Positions 1 through 10,344 of a DNA stretch of 64,000 nt are shown piece after piece. The stretch spans positions 218,104,333 through 218,168,332 of the forward strand of contig CM048755.1 of assembly GCA_026315105.1 (NCBI GenBank), given 5' to 3'. The stretch is from Locusta migratoria. Taxonomy: Eukaryota > Arthropoda > Insecta > Orthoptera > Acrididae. A program made the position numbers and the translations under genes. The notes beneath the pieces were generated by a model that was not told the origin of the DNA, made no database searches, and was given only the letters and a program-made list of their open reading frames with translations. Within the stretch, counting starts at the first letter, position 1. Every line of letters starts with the position of its first letter.

Positions 1-91
1 GTTAGTTTACCTTAGTTTAAGTAGTTAGTAAGCTACAGACTGATGACCACGCAGTTTGGTCCGATAGATTTACAAACATTTGAACCTTTTT
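1..91 (+). repeat. SINE-A tail fragment (older subfamily), cut by window edge
   Basis: The stretch ends in the family's 3' signature (ACAAACATTTGAAC) and carries the GGACTGATGACC-like block as CAGACTGATGACC. The tRNA-like head would lie before the window. The same tail variant recurs at 25799-25901 and 26219-26303. Confidence 0.75.
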
Positions 92-137
92 GTGACACCA
101 AGCGTCTCTCGTTGTGAACTGATAGTGGCGGGCTTTG

Positions 138-690
138 TTATGTCGACATCCGTGTGGGCTGATGCAGGCTGGCTCGAGTCTTCAATTTTCGCATGTTCCT
201 CTCCCTTCTGGTTGTTAATCCTTTTCGCACTGTGGCTACTTCTTCAGCACCCTGTTGTGCAAGAGTCGGTTTCTTTTCGGCGGATTTGTGTTTCGGATTT
301 TCCCATTCGTCAGAACCTAAAATCGGCTGTTTTGTCGGAGCTCGGTCCTCTGTAGACGCAATGCCTGTTCCCTCCCGGCTCTTGGTGGTCTGAACTACCT
401 CAGATACCTGAAGGTCTTCGGACGATTCTCTTTGCTCTTGGCGTGGTGAAAGTGGTGCTACGTCATCCACGACAGTGTTAGTATTAGGAGCGTTAGTTAA
501 AGCAGCATCTACTGGTACTGCTGCGCTGACAGGTCGCGGACGCCGACGCGTCAGGGGCAGGGCTGTGGTCACTGTGAGGCTGGCGGCTTCGCCGGCAGGC
601 AGCTGGGCCACGCGCCGCTGTATACACTGCGCGCGGACGTGGCCGGGCGCGACACAGCCGGCACGGTTGATCGTTATTACTATCTCCGGT
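138..690 (-). pseudogene. Non-LTR retrotransposon ORF1-like fragment with CCHC zinc knuckle
   Basis: Reading the minus strand from about 690, the frame stays open to 138. At 665-624 it encodes RAGCVAPGHVRAQC, which fits the C-x2-C-x4-H-x4-C knuckle of LINE ORF1/gag nucleic-acid-binding proteins, except that the first Cys is Arg (CGT at 665-663, one transition from TGT). Downstream it becomes Pro/Arg/Glu-rich and low in complexity. No endonuclease or RT follows, so the piece is truncated. The knuckle is seen directly. Assignment to a Jockey/R1-like ORF1 is inference, and a gag origin is possible. Confidence 0.45.
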
Positions 691-880
691 GTCCTCCTAC
701 AGAAATGTATGAGGGTATTACCCGTTCACTTTACAATTGCAGACGGCAGAACGCGGAACAAGGCTTTGTTTAGGCTCAGATGGGGCCTAAGGCGGCCGAC
801 AATACTCGACAGTACACGATCGACGCATGGTACAGTCACGTTATTGTCGTAGTGCGACAGTATTCTTAGCGGCTGGTGAA

Positions 881-1130
881 ATGGACAGGCACTGCCAAAA
901 TACACGCTATCAAAGAGTAAGCTTTGATGGAAAAGTGCTAGTAAGTAATGTGGTTCAGTTCTATAAAGAAGAAAAACGAAAAGGCTTCCTCATACCGTTG
1001 GAAGGACCTATGGAGAGAGCAGCAGCAGCGGTAGGAAGAAGTGTGAGAACAGTGCATAATATTGTGAACGATGTTAAGAAGACAAGACAGAGTGGTCAGA
1101 AAATTGTAATACCGAGGAAGAAGAGAATCA
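881..1130 (+). pseudogene. DDE transposase (Tc1/mariner-like, DDE_3 type), N-terminal DNA-binding part
   Basis: The frame starts at an ATG at 881. It reads through a helix-turn-helix-like block (about residues 25-70: VVQFYKEEKRKG, then AAAAVGRSVRTVHNIV) and a basic stretch ending PRKKRIK, the architecture of the N-terminal domain of a DDE_3-type transposase family common in insects. It stops abruptly at 1130, where a SINE+LINE block replaces the catalytic core. The matching C-terminus resumes at 1601. This is a remnant, not a gene. Family placement rests on remembered similarity, so the exact clade is uncertain. Confidence 0.55.
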
Positions 1131-1328
1131 AATGTTCAAAAGTTTGTATAGATTATGGGACTTAACTACGGGGTCATCAGTCCCTAAACTTACAAACTAC
1201 GTATGAACTAACTAAGACTAAGGACGGCACAAATATCCATGCCCGAGGGGGGATTGGAACCCCCCACCGTAGTGGCCTTGCAGACCGTGACTGGTGCGCT
1301 GCAGTCAGCTCGGCCACCGCGGCCGGCT
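1131..1328 (-). repeat. SINE-A copy carried on LINE fragment
   Basis: Full head and tail are present on the minus strand: box A GTGGCCGAGCTGA, box B GGTTCCAATCC (normally GGTTCGAATCC), then ATGGATATTTGTGCCGTCC and the 3' tail. The variant GAGCTGACTGCAGCG and the mutated box B are shared with the copy at 4256-4458. Both sit at the same LINE position, next to CTCTTGTTAAT. Confidence 0.9.
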
Positions 1329-1600
1329 CTCTTGTTAATGTTCATCTTATATCTTCCTTTCAAGAGACTGTTCTTCCCATTCAATTGCTCTTCCAGATCT
1401 TTTGCTGTCTCTGACAGAATTACTATGTCATCGGCAAACCGCGATGTTTTTATTTCTTCTCCCTGCACTTTAATGCCCTCTCCAAATTTCTCCTTCCATT
1501 CCTTCACTGCCTGCTCAATGTACAGATTGAACATTGGGGAAAGGCTACAACCCTGTCTTACTCCCTTCCCAACCTCTGCGTCCCTTTATTGCCCTTCGAC
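1329..1600 (-). mobile_element. RTE-type LINE reverse transcriptase fragment
   Basis: The minus-strand frame encodes the RT palm with the catalytic block RFADDIVILSE preceded by MFNLYIEQAVKEW. It is almost base-for-base the same as 3983-4255 on the plus strand. It begins inside the RT (5' truncated) and runs straight into the SINE at 1131-1328. It fills the place where the DDE transposase catalytic domain should be. Confidence 0.85.
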
Positions 1601-2015
1601 CCTACCATTGTGATATGAACCCCATCGAACGTATCTGGAATTTAATGAAACAGAAAGTAGCATCGAACTTCAGCAGTGTTAACCTCTCACAACTTAAAGC
1701 AAGTCACTTCGGCTGCAGTACAGAGTATTACGAAAGATGACTGGAAAAATGCGTGTAATAACGTGAAAACTATTAGGGGCGAATAAGAGCACAGAGATGT
1801 ACTGATGGACGAAGCTATTGAGAGTAATTATCCAGCTTAAACCAGACAGTGACAGTGAAATTTCGTCTTTTGGTTCTGCGGGCGTATCTGACGAAGCAGA
1901 TTCAGAGTCGACCGAGACAGCTGCTTCGGACATTAGCAACAGCTCCACCGAGTCAGAATATGAGACAGAATTGTGTGCTGAAGAGCAAGGTGTTCAGCCC
2001 TTACATATGGATTAA
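1601..2015 (+). pseudogene. DDE transposase, C-terminal part with acidic tail
   Basis: The sequence resumes as PYHCDMNPIERIWNLMKQ, the third catalytic block of DDE_3/Tc1-mariner transposases, with the Glu of NPIE present. A frameshift near 1711 leads to ITKDDWKNACNNV and then to an acidic, Ser-rich C-terminus (SDSEISSFGSAGVSDEADSE) ending at a stop near 2013. Together with 881-1130 it is one decayed transposase lacking roughly the middle half, including the first two catalytic Asp residues. Confidence 0.6.
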
Positions 2016-2060
2016 AGTTTTGTCCCCGTTGTTATGCTGTATCTCGCCAAAAATTTTTTT

Positions 2061-2262
2061 TCAAATGTTTGTTACGCGTATGGGACTTAACTGCGGGGTC
2101 ATCACTGTTTAAATTTACAAACTACTTCTAAACTAACTTATACTAAAGACAACACAAACATCCATGCCCGAGGGAGGATTAGAACCTCCGACAGGGAACG
2201 GCTTCGCGCATCGGAGCATAACGTAGTCATGTCCCATAAGCTATACAAACATTTGAACATTT
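2061..2262 (-). repeat. SINE-A copy (minus) joined to a plus-strand SINE tail
   Basis: Positions 2061-2221 are a diverged minus-strand SINE with tail, CCATGCCCGAGGGAGG core and partial head. Positions 2229-2262 are a plus-strand SINE tail (GTCCCATAAGCTATACAAAC) with no head. This is an inverted arrangement of two partial copies. Confidence 0.8.
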
Positions 2263-2342
2263 ATTCATATTCCTTTTTTCTCATTAATGAAAAATTTTAG
2301 AATTGCCCACACATTTCGAAATGAAAAATTCTGAGGTAGGTA

Positions 2343-2412
2343 GACGGATTAGACCCCACACACTTCAGATCAAGAAGTAGACCCGCTATCCACTACACTA
2401 CAGCGGATTCCA
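2343..2412 (-). repeat. tRNA-like relic
   Basis: On the minus strand a box A-like TAGTGTAGTGGATAG is followed about 35 bases later by a degenerate box B (GGGGTCTAATCC). No intact acceptor stem is visible. It is best read as an old tRNA pseudogene or SINE head. Confidence 0.4.
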
Positions 2413-2689
2413 AAATATACACTCTATAATTGATTATTCGTAAACCAGCACTTCACCAGCTGTCTGAGTGTAAATGTCTTTTCTATTTTAAGGTTCTCGA
2501 GATTTTGTGCAAAATTTCAAATGTTTTTTTCGTTATTTACTCATAAAGGAGGGCTCACCAGGGTGAATGACCAACTTGGACTAGCAAATAATAATGGTTT
2601 TAAAATGTCGATCCTCCCAGTAGGGAATTTTTCTTCCTAGTATTTGATCATGCACCTAAATTGATATTTGATTTTAATTTATTACGCTT

Positions 2690-2882
2690 TACTGTAGAAT
2701 AACGTATTAAGAGCAAATGTATTTTATCAGCTACACGGCCGACTCTTTGTTACATCGTAAAACAACAGTTTTAATTTCGTGCTATTTTTTGTAGAAGAAT
2801 GTATTAAAAGCGGATATATTATTCATCGCTTCAGTTGTTCAATTGTAACAATGTAGTTATTTTTCTATTCCTACGCCTTTCT

Positions 2883-2939
<57 letters not shown>

Positions 2940-3110
2940 ACATTATAAGCGAATGTAACGTCGTTTTGTAAAAGCACTGCTGTTTTGTCTGATCGTAAAA
3001 AAAGCAGTTTCATATTCTTCTCTTTCATTTGGATTGTTTACCTTAACAAAAATGTGTTAACAGAATGTACATTTGTTTTATCTGCTTCAGCTGAGGAACC
3101 ACGTTACCGG
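2690..3110. repeat. Diverged AT-rich tandem repeats with a 53-A tract
   Basis: Similar blocks of the form GTAGAANAANGTATTAANAGC followed by TTTATCAGCT or TTCATCGCTTCAG recur near 2694, 2790 and 3053, with a weaker one at 2940. This suggests an eroded tandem array of about 100 bp units. A pure A run lies at 2885-2937. There is no coding potential. Confidence 0.4.
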
Positions 3111-3114
3111 TGCA

Positions 3115-3729
3115 TTGTAAGTGATTGCAGTTATACCGCTAGTGCTTCATTCGAACAACCACTAAGGAAACGTCAACAGTTCGCAGCGCTTTCATCTCAA
3201 TTGTAAGGTGAACGAGTAATATGTGCTTTTGAAATTCAATCTTCAGCTGTCTCATCCCGTTGAGCTTTCGACTGCCTTTCCTCAAACTTATTGCTCACCA
3301 TGCCATAAGGCATTAGTACAGAATTAATTTGCTCTGCTGTAGTCGCGAAGGGGAGACTTCGCACTGTGCTGATACCTTACCCTACATGCATCACAGTAAC
3401 TTCAGTGGCACTGTCATCTCTACGTTTGAATTTCAAAGTTCCTCTACAAGATTCTACAACTTTATCATACATTTCAGAGCTTGTAGTCCAACACAAACAA
3501 CACTTCTTACTATGGAAAAATTAATTCCCCCAATGTCTTCAAATATAAACATCGCTGGTTCCTCTAGCCGTGATTCTACTTCAAAAGATGTAGGTCAGAA
3601 AAGTTCATTGATACGTCACAGTGTGGCGAGGAAAATGAAACCACCAATGACCAGATATGGAAAGAAGGACTGGGCGAAGACGTTCGATTCAAATGTGAAT
3701 TCACAATATAATTTAGCTTAAGAAATGAT
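3115..3729. other. Unclassified intergenic stretch
   Basis: An open frame of 130 codons (3329-3721, plus) is Ser/Thr-rich with no motif I recognise. I see no repeat termini. It ends where the RTE LINE begins. Confidence 0.3.
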
Positions 3730-4255
3730 CCGACCTCGGGAAAGATCAGTTTGGATTTAGGAGAAATGTAGGAAAACGGGAGGAAATACTCACATTACGA
3801 CTTATCTTAGAAGATAGGCTAAGGAAAGGGAAACCTACGTTTTTAGCGTATGTCGATTTGGAGACAGCTTTTGACAATGTCGACTGGAATACACTCTTCC
3901 AAATTCTGAAGGTATCAGGGGTGAAATATAGCGAGCGAAGAGTTATATTCAACCTATACAAAAACCAGACAGCGGTTATTAGAGTCGAAGGGCAAGAAAG
4001 GGACGCAGAGGTTGGGAAGGGAGTAAGACAGGGTTGTAGCCTTTCCCCAATGTTCAATCTGTACATTGAGCAGGCAGTGAAGGAATGGAAGGAGAAATTT
4101 GGAGAGGGCATTAAAGTGCAGGGAGAAGAAATAAAAACATTGCGGTTTGCCGATGACATAGTAATTCTGTCAGAGACAGCAAAAGATCTGGAAGAGCAAT
4201 TGAATGGGAAGAACAGTCTCTTGAAAGGAAGATATAAGATGAACATTAACAAGAG
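3730..4255 (+). mobile_element. RTE-type LINE, reverse transcriptase domain (5' part)
   Basis: The reading frame holds RT motifs in order: DQFGFRRN, the first catalytic block YVDLETAFDNVDWN, then GVRQGCSLSPM, and the FADD palm motif in RFADDIVILSE (4142-4174). Order and wording fit the insect RTE clade. The endonuclease domain is missing, so the copy is 5' truncated. A SINE interrupts it at 4256. Frame and motifs are seen directly, and the clade is from family knowledge. Confidence 0.85.
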
Positions 4256-4458
4256 AGCCGGCCGCGGTGGCCGAGCTGACTGCAGCGCACCAGTCACGGT
4301 CTGCACGGCCACTACGGTCGGGGGTTCCAATCCCCCCCCTCGGGCATGGATATTTGTGCCGTCCTTAGTGTTAGCTAGTTCATAAGTAGTTTGTAAGTTT
4401 AGGGACTGATGACCCCGTAGTTAAGTCCCATAAGCTCTACAAACATAAGAACATTTGA
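4256..4458 (+). repeat. SINE-A insertion in LINE, with target duplication
   Basis: A complete SINE from CCGGCCGCGGTGGCC to ACAAACATAAGAACATTTGA, flanked by the perfect direct repeat ATTAACAAGAG at 4245-4255 and 4459-4469. Box A GTGGCCGAGCTGA is present. Box B is mutated (GGTTCCAATCC), which probably weakens pol III transcription. Confidence 0.95.
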
Positions 4459-5135
4459 ATTAACAAGAGTAAAACGAAGGTAATGGAATGCAATGTCAGA
4501 AAATCAGGCGATGCTGAAGGAATTAGATTACGTAATGAGACAATAAAAGTAGTGGATGAATTTTGTTATTTGGGTAGCAAGATAAATTCTGATGGCCTAA
4601 GTAAATAAGATATAAAATGCAGAATGGCTATGGGAAGAAAGGCGTTTCTAAAGAAGAGAAACTTGTTAACATCTAATATTAATTTACATGGTAGGAAGTC
4701 CTTTCTGAAAGCATTTGTCTGGAGTGTAGCATTGTATGGGAGTAAAACGTGGACGATAAGGAGTTCAGATAAAAAGATGATAGCTTTTGAAATGTGGTGC
4801 TACAGACGAATGATGAAAATTAGATGGGTAAATCACGTAACTAATGAGGTGTTTAACCGAATCGGGGAGAAAAGGGGTTTCTGGCATATCCTGACTAAGA
4901 GAAGAGATAGATTAGTTGGACACATTCTGAGACATCAAGGAATTGTCAACATAGCATTAGAAGGAAGCGTGTGGGGTAAAAATCGTAGAGGGAGACCGAG
5001 GGACGAATATAGCAAGCACATTGAAAAGGATGTAGGTTTCCGAACGTATTCTCAGATGAAGACTTGCACAGGTCAGGGTAGCGTGGAGAGCTGCATCAAA
5101 CCAGTCTGCAGACTGAAGACAACAACAACAACAAG
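4459..5135 (+). mobile_element. RTE-type LINE, 3' part and 3' end
   Basis: The LINE frame continues after the SINE: VMECNVRKSGDAEGIRL, then CYLGSKINSDG, a stop near 4607, then KAFLKKRNLLTSNINLHG, ALYGSKTWTI, EMWCYRRMMKIRWV, RRDRLVGHILRH and GRGRPR-like text, the conserved C-terminal region of RTE LINE polyproteins. It ends at an ACA-repeat 3' terminus (ACAACAACAACAAC near 5120), as is usual for RTE elements. It is an inactive copy because of the stop and the SINE. Confidence 0.85.
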
Positions 5136-5970
5136 AAATGATACACTTGATGTAATAATGTTTTCAGTAATTTAGTAAAACTGTCCGTTAATAATCTCAA
5201 AATTGAATTAATATAAACAATTTGTAATGATAAAAAATTTATTAGATGTCAATATGGGCGCAAGCCCGAAGCCCATGAAGGTCTAATGAAAACGTCCAGA
5301 AATTCGGGGAGATAAGATGAAAACTTCACCAGAATAACTTCTCGTGAGCCATGGCGATGATCACCTTAAACTTGCAATCCACACGGCTGCGGCCGAAGTA
5401 ACTGCCGAGGTACGTGAACAGCCGCGCAGGACGGTGAGGCTCTCCCCAGCCCTCAGACTTGACAGCGCGCGCCAGTCTCCTTCATGGGGCCTCACACTCT
5501 GCTGCCCTGTCGATCGGCCCAGCGAGATCGGAGCCCGAGTGACACACTTGGGCACACACACCAAACTGCAGACTAACTCCCTGCGGCCAAACTGCCTTCC
5601 TTGCGCACGCGCCACGAAATGTACCCGCCGATCGCGACAACTAGTGCAGGCCGCGCGACAAATGAAAAACGAAAGTAGCTACGACAGCCGCGGTGAAGTA
5701 ACGTAGATATCGATAAGCAAGTTGAAGCGAAGTAACTGGCGCCTGTAACAAGCAGATAGAGCCGGCACGGCTCATTCGTGTCACAGGTAAACTTCAAAGT
5801 AGCATTTTTTTTTGTCTGATTATTTCATTTCCGTTTACACAGGGGTATGAAAAATACAACTACAAGAAGGCTCAAGCCCGCTGCTCACCGCGCCGACGTA
5901 AACGCTTCCTGCCACAGCGCACTGCGCTCCTAGAGCTCCACACACCGTCACTGCTGTGGGAGCAAGCTTC
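5136..5970. other. Unclassified stretch with CpG-rich core
   Basis: 5340-5800 is notably GC- and CpG-rich compared with its surroundings, with open frames on both strands that show no recognisable domain. It could be the 5' end of an old retroelement or a CpG-rich regulatory patch. Nothing in the sequence decides. Confidence 0.3.
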
Positions 5971-6102
5971 AAACTAGTTAAACTAACTTATGCTAAGGAC
6001 AACAAACACACCCTTGACCGAGAGAGAACTCGAACTACCATGGGGAATCAGTCGCTCACTCAACACCCTAGAGTGCACTCCCCTTGTCACGCGGCGGAGA
6101 TT
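5971..6102 (-). repeat. Degraded SINE-A copy
   Basis: AACTAACTTATGCTAAGGAC, then CACCCTTGACCGAGAG and a box B remnant (CTCGAACTACC) match the SINE in reverse. The 3' tail and most of the head have decayed. Confidence 0.7.
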
Positions 6103-6317
6103 TTTACAATCCATTCAAATCCTTAAGTTCTGACCATGATTTGCCATTTCAGATCTTGCGTTGTGGTAGACAAACATAAAGGATTTGTTACCTTCTATGC
6201 AAGTAAGGAATCCTTCCTTCCTTTCTTGGAGTATCATTGCTTCTTGCATCAGGAAATGCTTTGTGGATATATTTTGAAAATGGCACATACTTTGTGTCGT
6301 AACAAACATCGTGAATC

Positions 6318-6517
6318 AAATTCAAATGTTTGTCAAGTTTAAGGGACTTAACTGCGGGGTCATCAGTCCCTAAACATCCAAACTACTTATGAACTAGCTT
6401 ATACTAAAGACGGCACAAAAATCCATGCCCGAGGGGTGATTCGAACCCACGACGAGGAACGGCCTCGCGCATCATAGCAGAGCGCCTTAATGCGCTCTGC
6501 CGTTTCGCCGCGCCCCC
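6318..6517 (-). repeat. SINE-A copy, 'GCGCATTAAGGCGCTC' head subfamily
   Basis: Complete on the minus strand, from TTCAAATGTTTG to CGCGGCGAAACGG. Flanks ACATCGTGAATC (6306-6317) and ACATCATGAATC (6518-6529) are a one-mismatch target duplication. The head differs from the common subfamily. Confidence 0.9.
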
Positions 6518-6529
6518 ACATCATGAATC

Positions 6530-7294
6530 CATATCGCTCACAATCACTACGAGAAGAAAGTGTAAAGTGCTATTAGAAGATTTTATGGCATACTGAAGTT
6601 TGCTGGCTAAGTAGTGGTTTGGGTCACAGTGGATTTAGAGAACTGACAGTGATAAAATATTTTGTATCTGAAAGAGAGGAAGAGCCTCTGTGAACTGTGA
6701 GCCGATTCTTAGATCTGGAATTTTTAGCTGACATTATAGTTAAACTAAATGAGTTCAACATAAAGTTTAAAGTAAAAGAAGAAAAAGAAAATAAAAAACC
6801 GCCAATACTCTTAATATCATCTGTAAGGTTGTGACACTATGATTAGTTCTGTGAAGAGCTTAAAGTAAAAGAAAAAAAAGAAAGGGGGGATAAACGCTAT
6901 AACTTTTATCATATTTACGGTTGTGACACCATGATTAGTTTTGCGATTTATAATTTGAATAACGTTTCTTGCTTCTTCGATTATATTTTATGCTCATGAG
7001 AGATACACATCTTACAAGGAGACCTTCCGGTCTCGGAAATTCAGTTTCGGATGGGACTTCACAGAGTAGTAGTAAACCTCTAGGGTGGCCACTCATAGAA
7101 GTCCTAAAACGCACTATTCAGATAAGTCCAAGAAAAAGGGCTCTAACGTTTTAAGCGCACCACATGTGGACGGTGTTATGCATCACTAGACCAAGCGCCA
7201 TTTATTGATACCTTCTGATTTGAGAAAATTCTATTGAGAAACATCATAATCTATCTGGATAAAAATCACCGTTCTCGTCGTAGCAACGGTTGCC
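6530..7294. other. AT-rich intergenic stretch, nothing recognised
   Basis: A short direct repeat occurs: AAAGTAAAAGAA with GTGACACNATGATTAGTT appears near 6770-6850 and again near 6862-6945, suggesting an old roughly 90 bp duplication. No coding signal is seen. Confidence 0.35.
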
Positions 7295-8985
7295 ATGATA
7301 TATATAAAAATACTAAGTGCCACTTTGCCTATCGTTGATTTTCAATTTTGCATTACAAGTCCATATGCGACAAAACAAACTGTAGTTCTGCAACAGCAGA
7401 CCAAGCGCCATCCGCCGGTCTTTAGTCCAGTGATGCTAAACGGAACTTGCCCCTGCAAATGTTTGGAAAAAGTAGGAGAGGTCAATGCTAAGAAATAATT
7501 TGACAAATTTTATAGTGTTGAATCTCATGATGCCCAGCGTGCACTGATTTGTTCTATGGTTTCTGAGATTGAAACAAAACGGAAAAGAGTGAAAACATCA
7601 AACAAACGAAAGTTTAGTGCGTTATACAAACTGTGTGGAGTGGTTGTATGTAAAATTTTCTTTTTATAGACGTTGAGGATATCAGTTTGTAAAGAAAATA
7701 ACGCTTTGAAAAAAAGAAACGCCCTGAAGAAATTCGTGATTGTCGTGGAATAAGTGGCGGAAACATTAAAATACATGATGCCCGTGAACAAGAAATAATT
7801 GAAGACATTAAGAAATGTCCCAAATATAAATCACACTATAGTACGGCAAATAAAGAGACAGAATTCTTTACAGAAGGTACAGCTGCAATAAAAATGTATT
7901 AATTGTACTGCGAAGAAATAAGTAAAATTGTAAACTTGTCGTCTTACAAAAGGTATTTTTGTCCAAATTCAACCTACGTAGGAAACGACTTAAGAAAGAT
8001 ACATGTACTATGTGTGACGCATTTGAAATAGAAATAAAACATTGACAATGTGGAGGTGGAAACGTTAAAGGAAGAGAAAAATTGTGTGTTTTTATTTACA
8101 GAAGACGTTGCCTCTGCCTAAGATTCCTACCAACATGGTGTATTACAAAAGGCACCTGTGCGTGTATAATTCAGGTATTCACAGTGGCAAACACGGAAAA
8201 GGCCACTGCTACATCTGGGTTGAGGGTGAAGCTGGCCGTGGAGCTCAGGAGGTTGGCGGCTGCCTCAAAAACATATCGAGGAAAATGTCACGGCACAAGA
8301 ACTTATTCTTTGGTCAGACTTGTATGAAGACCAAAATAGTAACATAAAAATAGTGTTGTTAGTTAAAACGGTTTTGGAAAGTCATCCCACGTTGGAAAAG
8401 ATTACTTTGCGCTATGTTCTCCCAGGGCAAGCTTTTTGCCCAGTGACACTGATTTTGGAGACAGAGTGTGCACTGAAGCTACAACAACGGTTGTGCACCG
8501 TCGGTGATATTATGAGTATAATGAAAGTATGTCGTAAAAAGAATGCTTTGGTCGTTTACCTAGTCGAAACGAGAGACTTCGTTGGAAAGCAAATGCGGGA
8601 AAAAAAGTAACAAATCGCAAATGTGACACAGAAAACCGCAAAATAAATTGGCTGAAGACTAGAGAAATTGGAATGAGAAAGGACAAGCCTCTAAGTATTT
8701 TTATGAAAAGTGACTTTGACCAGCAGACTGCAGATGAAATATACATTCAGAAAAAGTAAAATGGGCGACCTCCCCCTCACACGTTGAAATTGAGTGAACA
8801 CTTAATACCACTGTGACCAGGAGGAAAACCGATTTCTTAAGGAAACCTGGTAGACTTGAAATCTCTTCTGCTGCTGATTCAGAAAGATGCATGGCAGATG
8901 TACCAGTCGTTTCGAAGTGTTCCAAGTGTAGAAGACGATATCCATGGTTTCAATGGAAACGTTGACTTCGAAATTGAATGCGAAT
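7295..8985 (+). pseudogene. Relic of an insect transposase-like gene (DUF7869-type family)
   Basis: Segments in three frames line up in the order of a long insect repeat-encoded protein family. A Cys-containing start (TCPCKCLEKVGEVNAKK, about 7440-7497) is followed by FDKFYSVESHDAQRALI, VCKIFFL and then, after several stops, LPLPKIPTNMVYYKRHLCVY (about 8108), HGKGHCYIWVEGEAGRGAQE, LILWSDLYEDQNSNIK (about 8302), an ECALK block, MKVCRKKNALVVYLV and VDLKSLLLLIQKDAWQMY (about 8850). The paired acidic blocks resemble an RNase H-fold nuclease. At least five frameshifts or stops make it dead. The family name is from memory. Coding decay is seen directly. Confidence 0.5.
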
Positions 8986-8989
8986 AATG

Positions 8990-10134
8990 ACAACTACCTC
9001 TAATTTTGTTCTGTGTATGTTTCATTATGTTTTATATTACTGGGTTTGTACAGAAGGCCCATTGTGATGTACTGTACATTTGGTTACACTTACTTTCATT
9101 TAGAATGTACGTAGTGCTGTCATAGACATTCGTATAGGATCCATGAAGTGTCTGTTATGATGTTATTTCCATTGTTACAATTGATTTGTGTCTCATGCAG
9201 TTTTATAAACAAAATGTCAGTGATACAAAAACTTCAGTATTGATATCTTCTGCATGTTTTTCACATTGCTTAGCTTACAAAATTTAATTAGTTCTTTATT
9301 TAAGCTTCGTTTTCATTAACGTGACCTCATTAAGTTATTTCAAGATATGAAAGGCATGTGGCTTCCCAAGGCTTCATTTTTATAATAGGCCTAATTAACA
9401 GTTCACTTACGCAAAATAAGACCAAAGGACGTTCAAGTCTTATAGTCCACTGATGCATAACATAACTGCACAAGCAGCAATTAATTATTAGTAGTCTAAC
9501 GACAATTTGTGTTATTTTTTCGTGTTGTTTAGCTTTTAATTACGGTGATCTTCCACTAATAAGTGAAACAATAATAACCCTTCATCTGTACAAAAAGTTG
9601 GGAACCTTAACGATACATACATTTTTAAGGGAACGGTAACTTTGGACGCCATTAGCTCGCGTAAGACATTTTGGCACTTACATAACACCGTCCATGTAAT
9701 CGTTATATACACGTCAGTGAAGGCTGTACTGCCGCGAAGTCAAATAGCTTAGGCGGTAGCGTGTTCGAACCCATTATCAGGAAACATTGTCTATTTGATT
9801 CTTCCTGTCTGTCTGTCTGTTTGTATGCGTACAATAGGGTAACAGGTATACTCTGCTTTACCATGAAGAAACCGGTTTTTCGAAATTACAACAAATACTT
9901 TTAATCTTCCCTTAGCTTACAATATCGCCAAAGTTTGTAAAAAAACAAACGACAATAGTATTTCACACTTTATCTACTTGCATTAATTTTAAAATTCATT
10001 TGGAATTATTAGCTTTTTTAAAATGAAAATATTATAATTAAAATTGTAATTAGTTTCAAGCGTCATTTACTAAATAAAATCAAGCTCTTAATGCTGTAAT
10101 TGACAATATTTAATATCACCAATTATATTTGAAA
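8990..10134. other. AT-rich intergenic stretch, nothing recognised
   Basis: No ORF above background, no SINE head or tail, and no inverted repeat that I could see. A short TCTG repeat lies at 9808-9820. Confidence 0.4.
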
Positions 10135-10332
10135 GGCCGGCCGCGGTGGCCGAGGGGACTGAGGCGCTCCAGTCACGGTCTGCACGGCCACTACGGTCGG
10201 GGGTTCGAATCCCCCCTCGGGCATGGATATTTGTGCCGTCCTTAGGATTAGCTAGTTCATACGTAGTTTGTAAGTTTAGGGACTGATGACCCCGTAGTTA
10301 AGTCCCATAAGCTATACAAACATTTGAACATT
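10135..10332 (+). repeat. SINE-A, intact young copy
   Basis: Near-consensus: GGCCGGCCGCGGTGGCC, box A GTGGCCGAGGGG, box B GGTTCGAATCC, GGCATGGATATTTGTGCC and the tail. The perfect target duplication TTATATTTGAAA lies at 10123-10134 and 10333-10344. Confidence 0.95.
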
Positions 10333-10344
10333 TTATATTTGAAA

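Noticed and set aside
138..852. Overlapping plus-strand frames at 193-393 and 475-852 as genes
   Set aside because: They mirror the GC-rich minus frame, with no domain and no plausible product.
2831..3028. 65-codon minus frame with a poly-Phe run
   Set aside because: It is the translation of the A53 tract and has no other support.
3746..4330. 194-codon minus frame across the RTE LINE
   Set aside because: It is the antisense shadow of the RT and SINE, which the plus-strand motifs explain fully.
5344..5706. 120-codon frame in the CpG-rich patch as a gene
   Set aside because: GC-rich DNA leaves frames open by chance. There is no motif, and a similar frame exists on the other strand.
10135..10332. 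SINE heads as genuine tRNA genes
   Set aside because: Box A and box B are present, but each copy continues into the same roughly 100 bp non-tRNA body and tail, lacks a paired acceptor stem and has target duplications.
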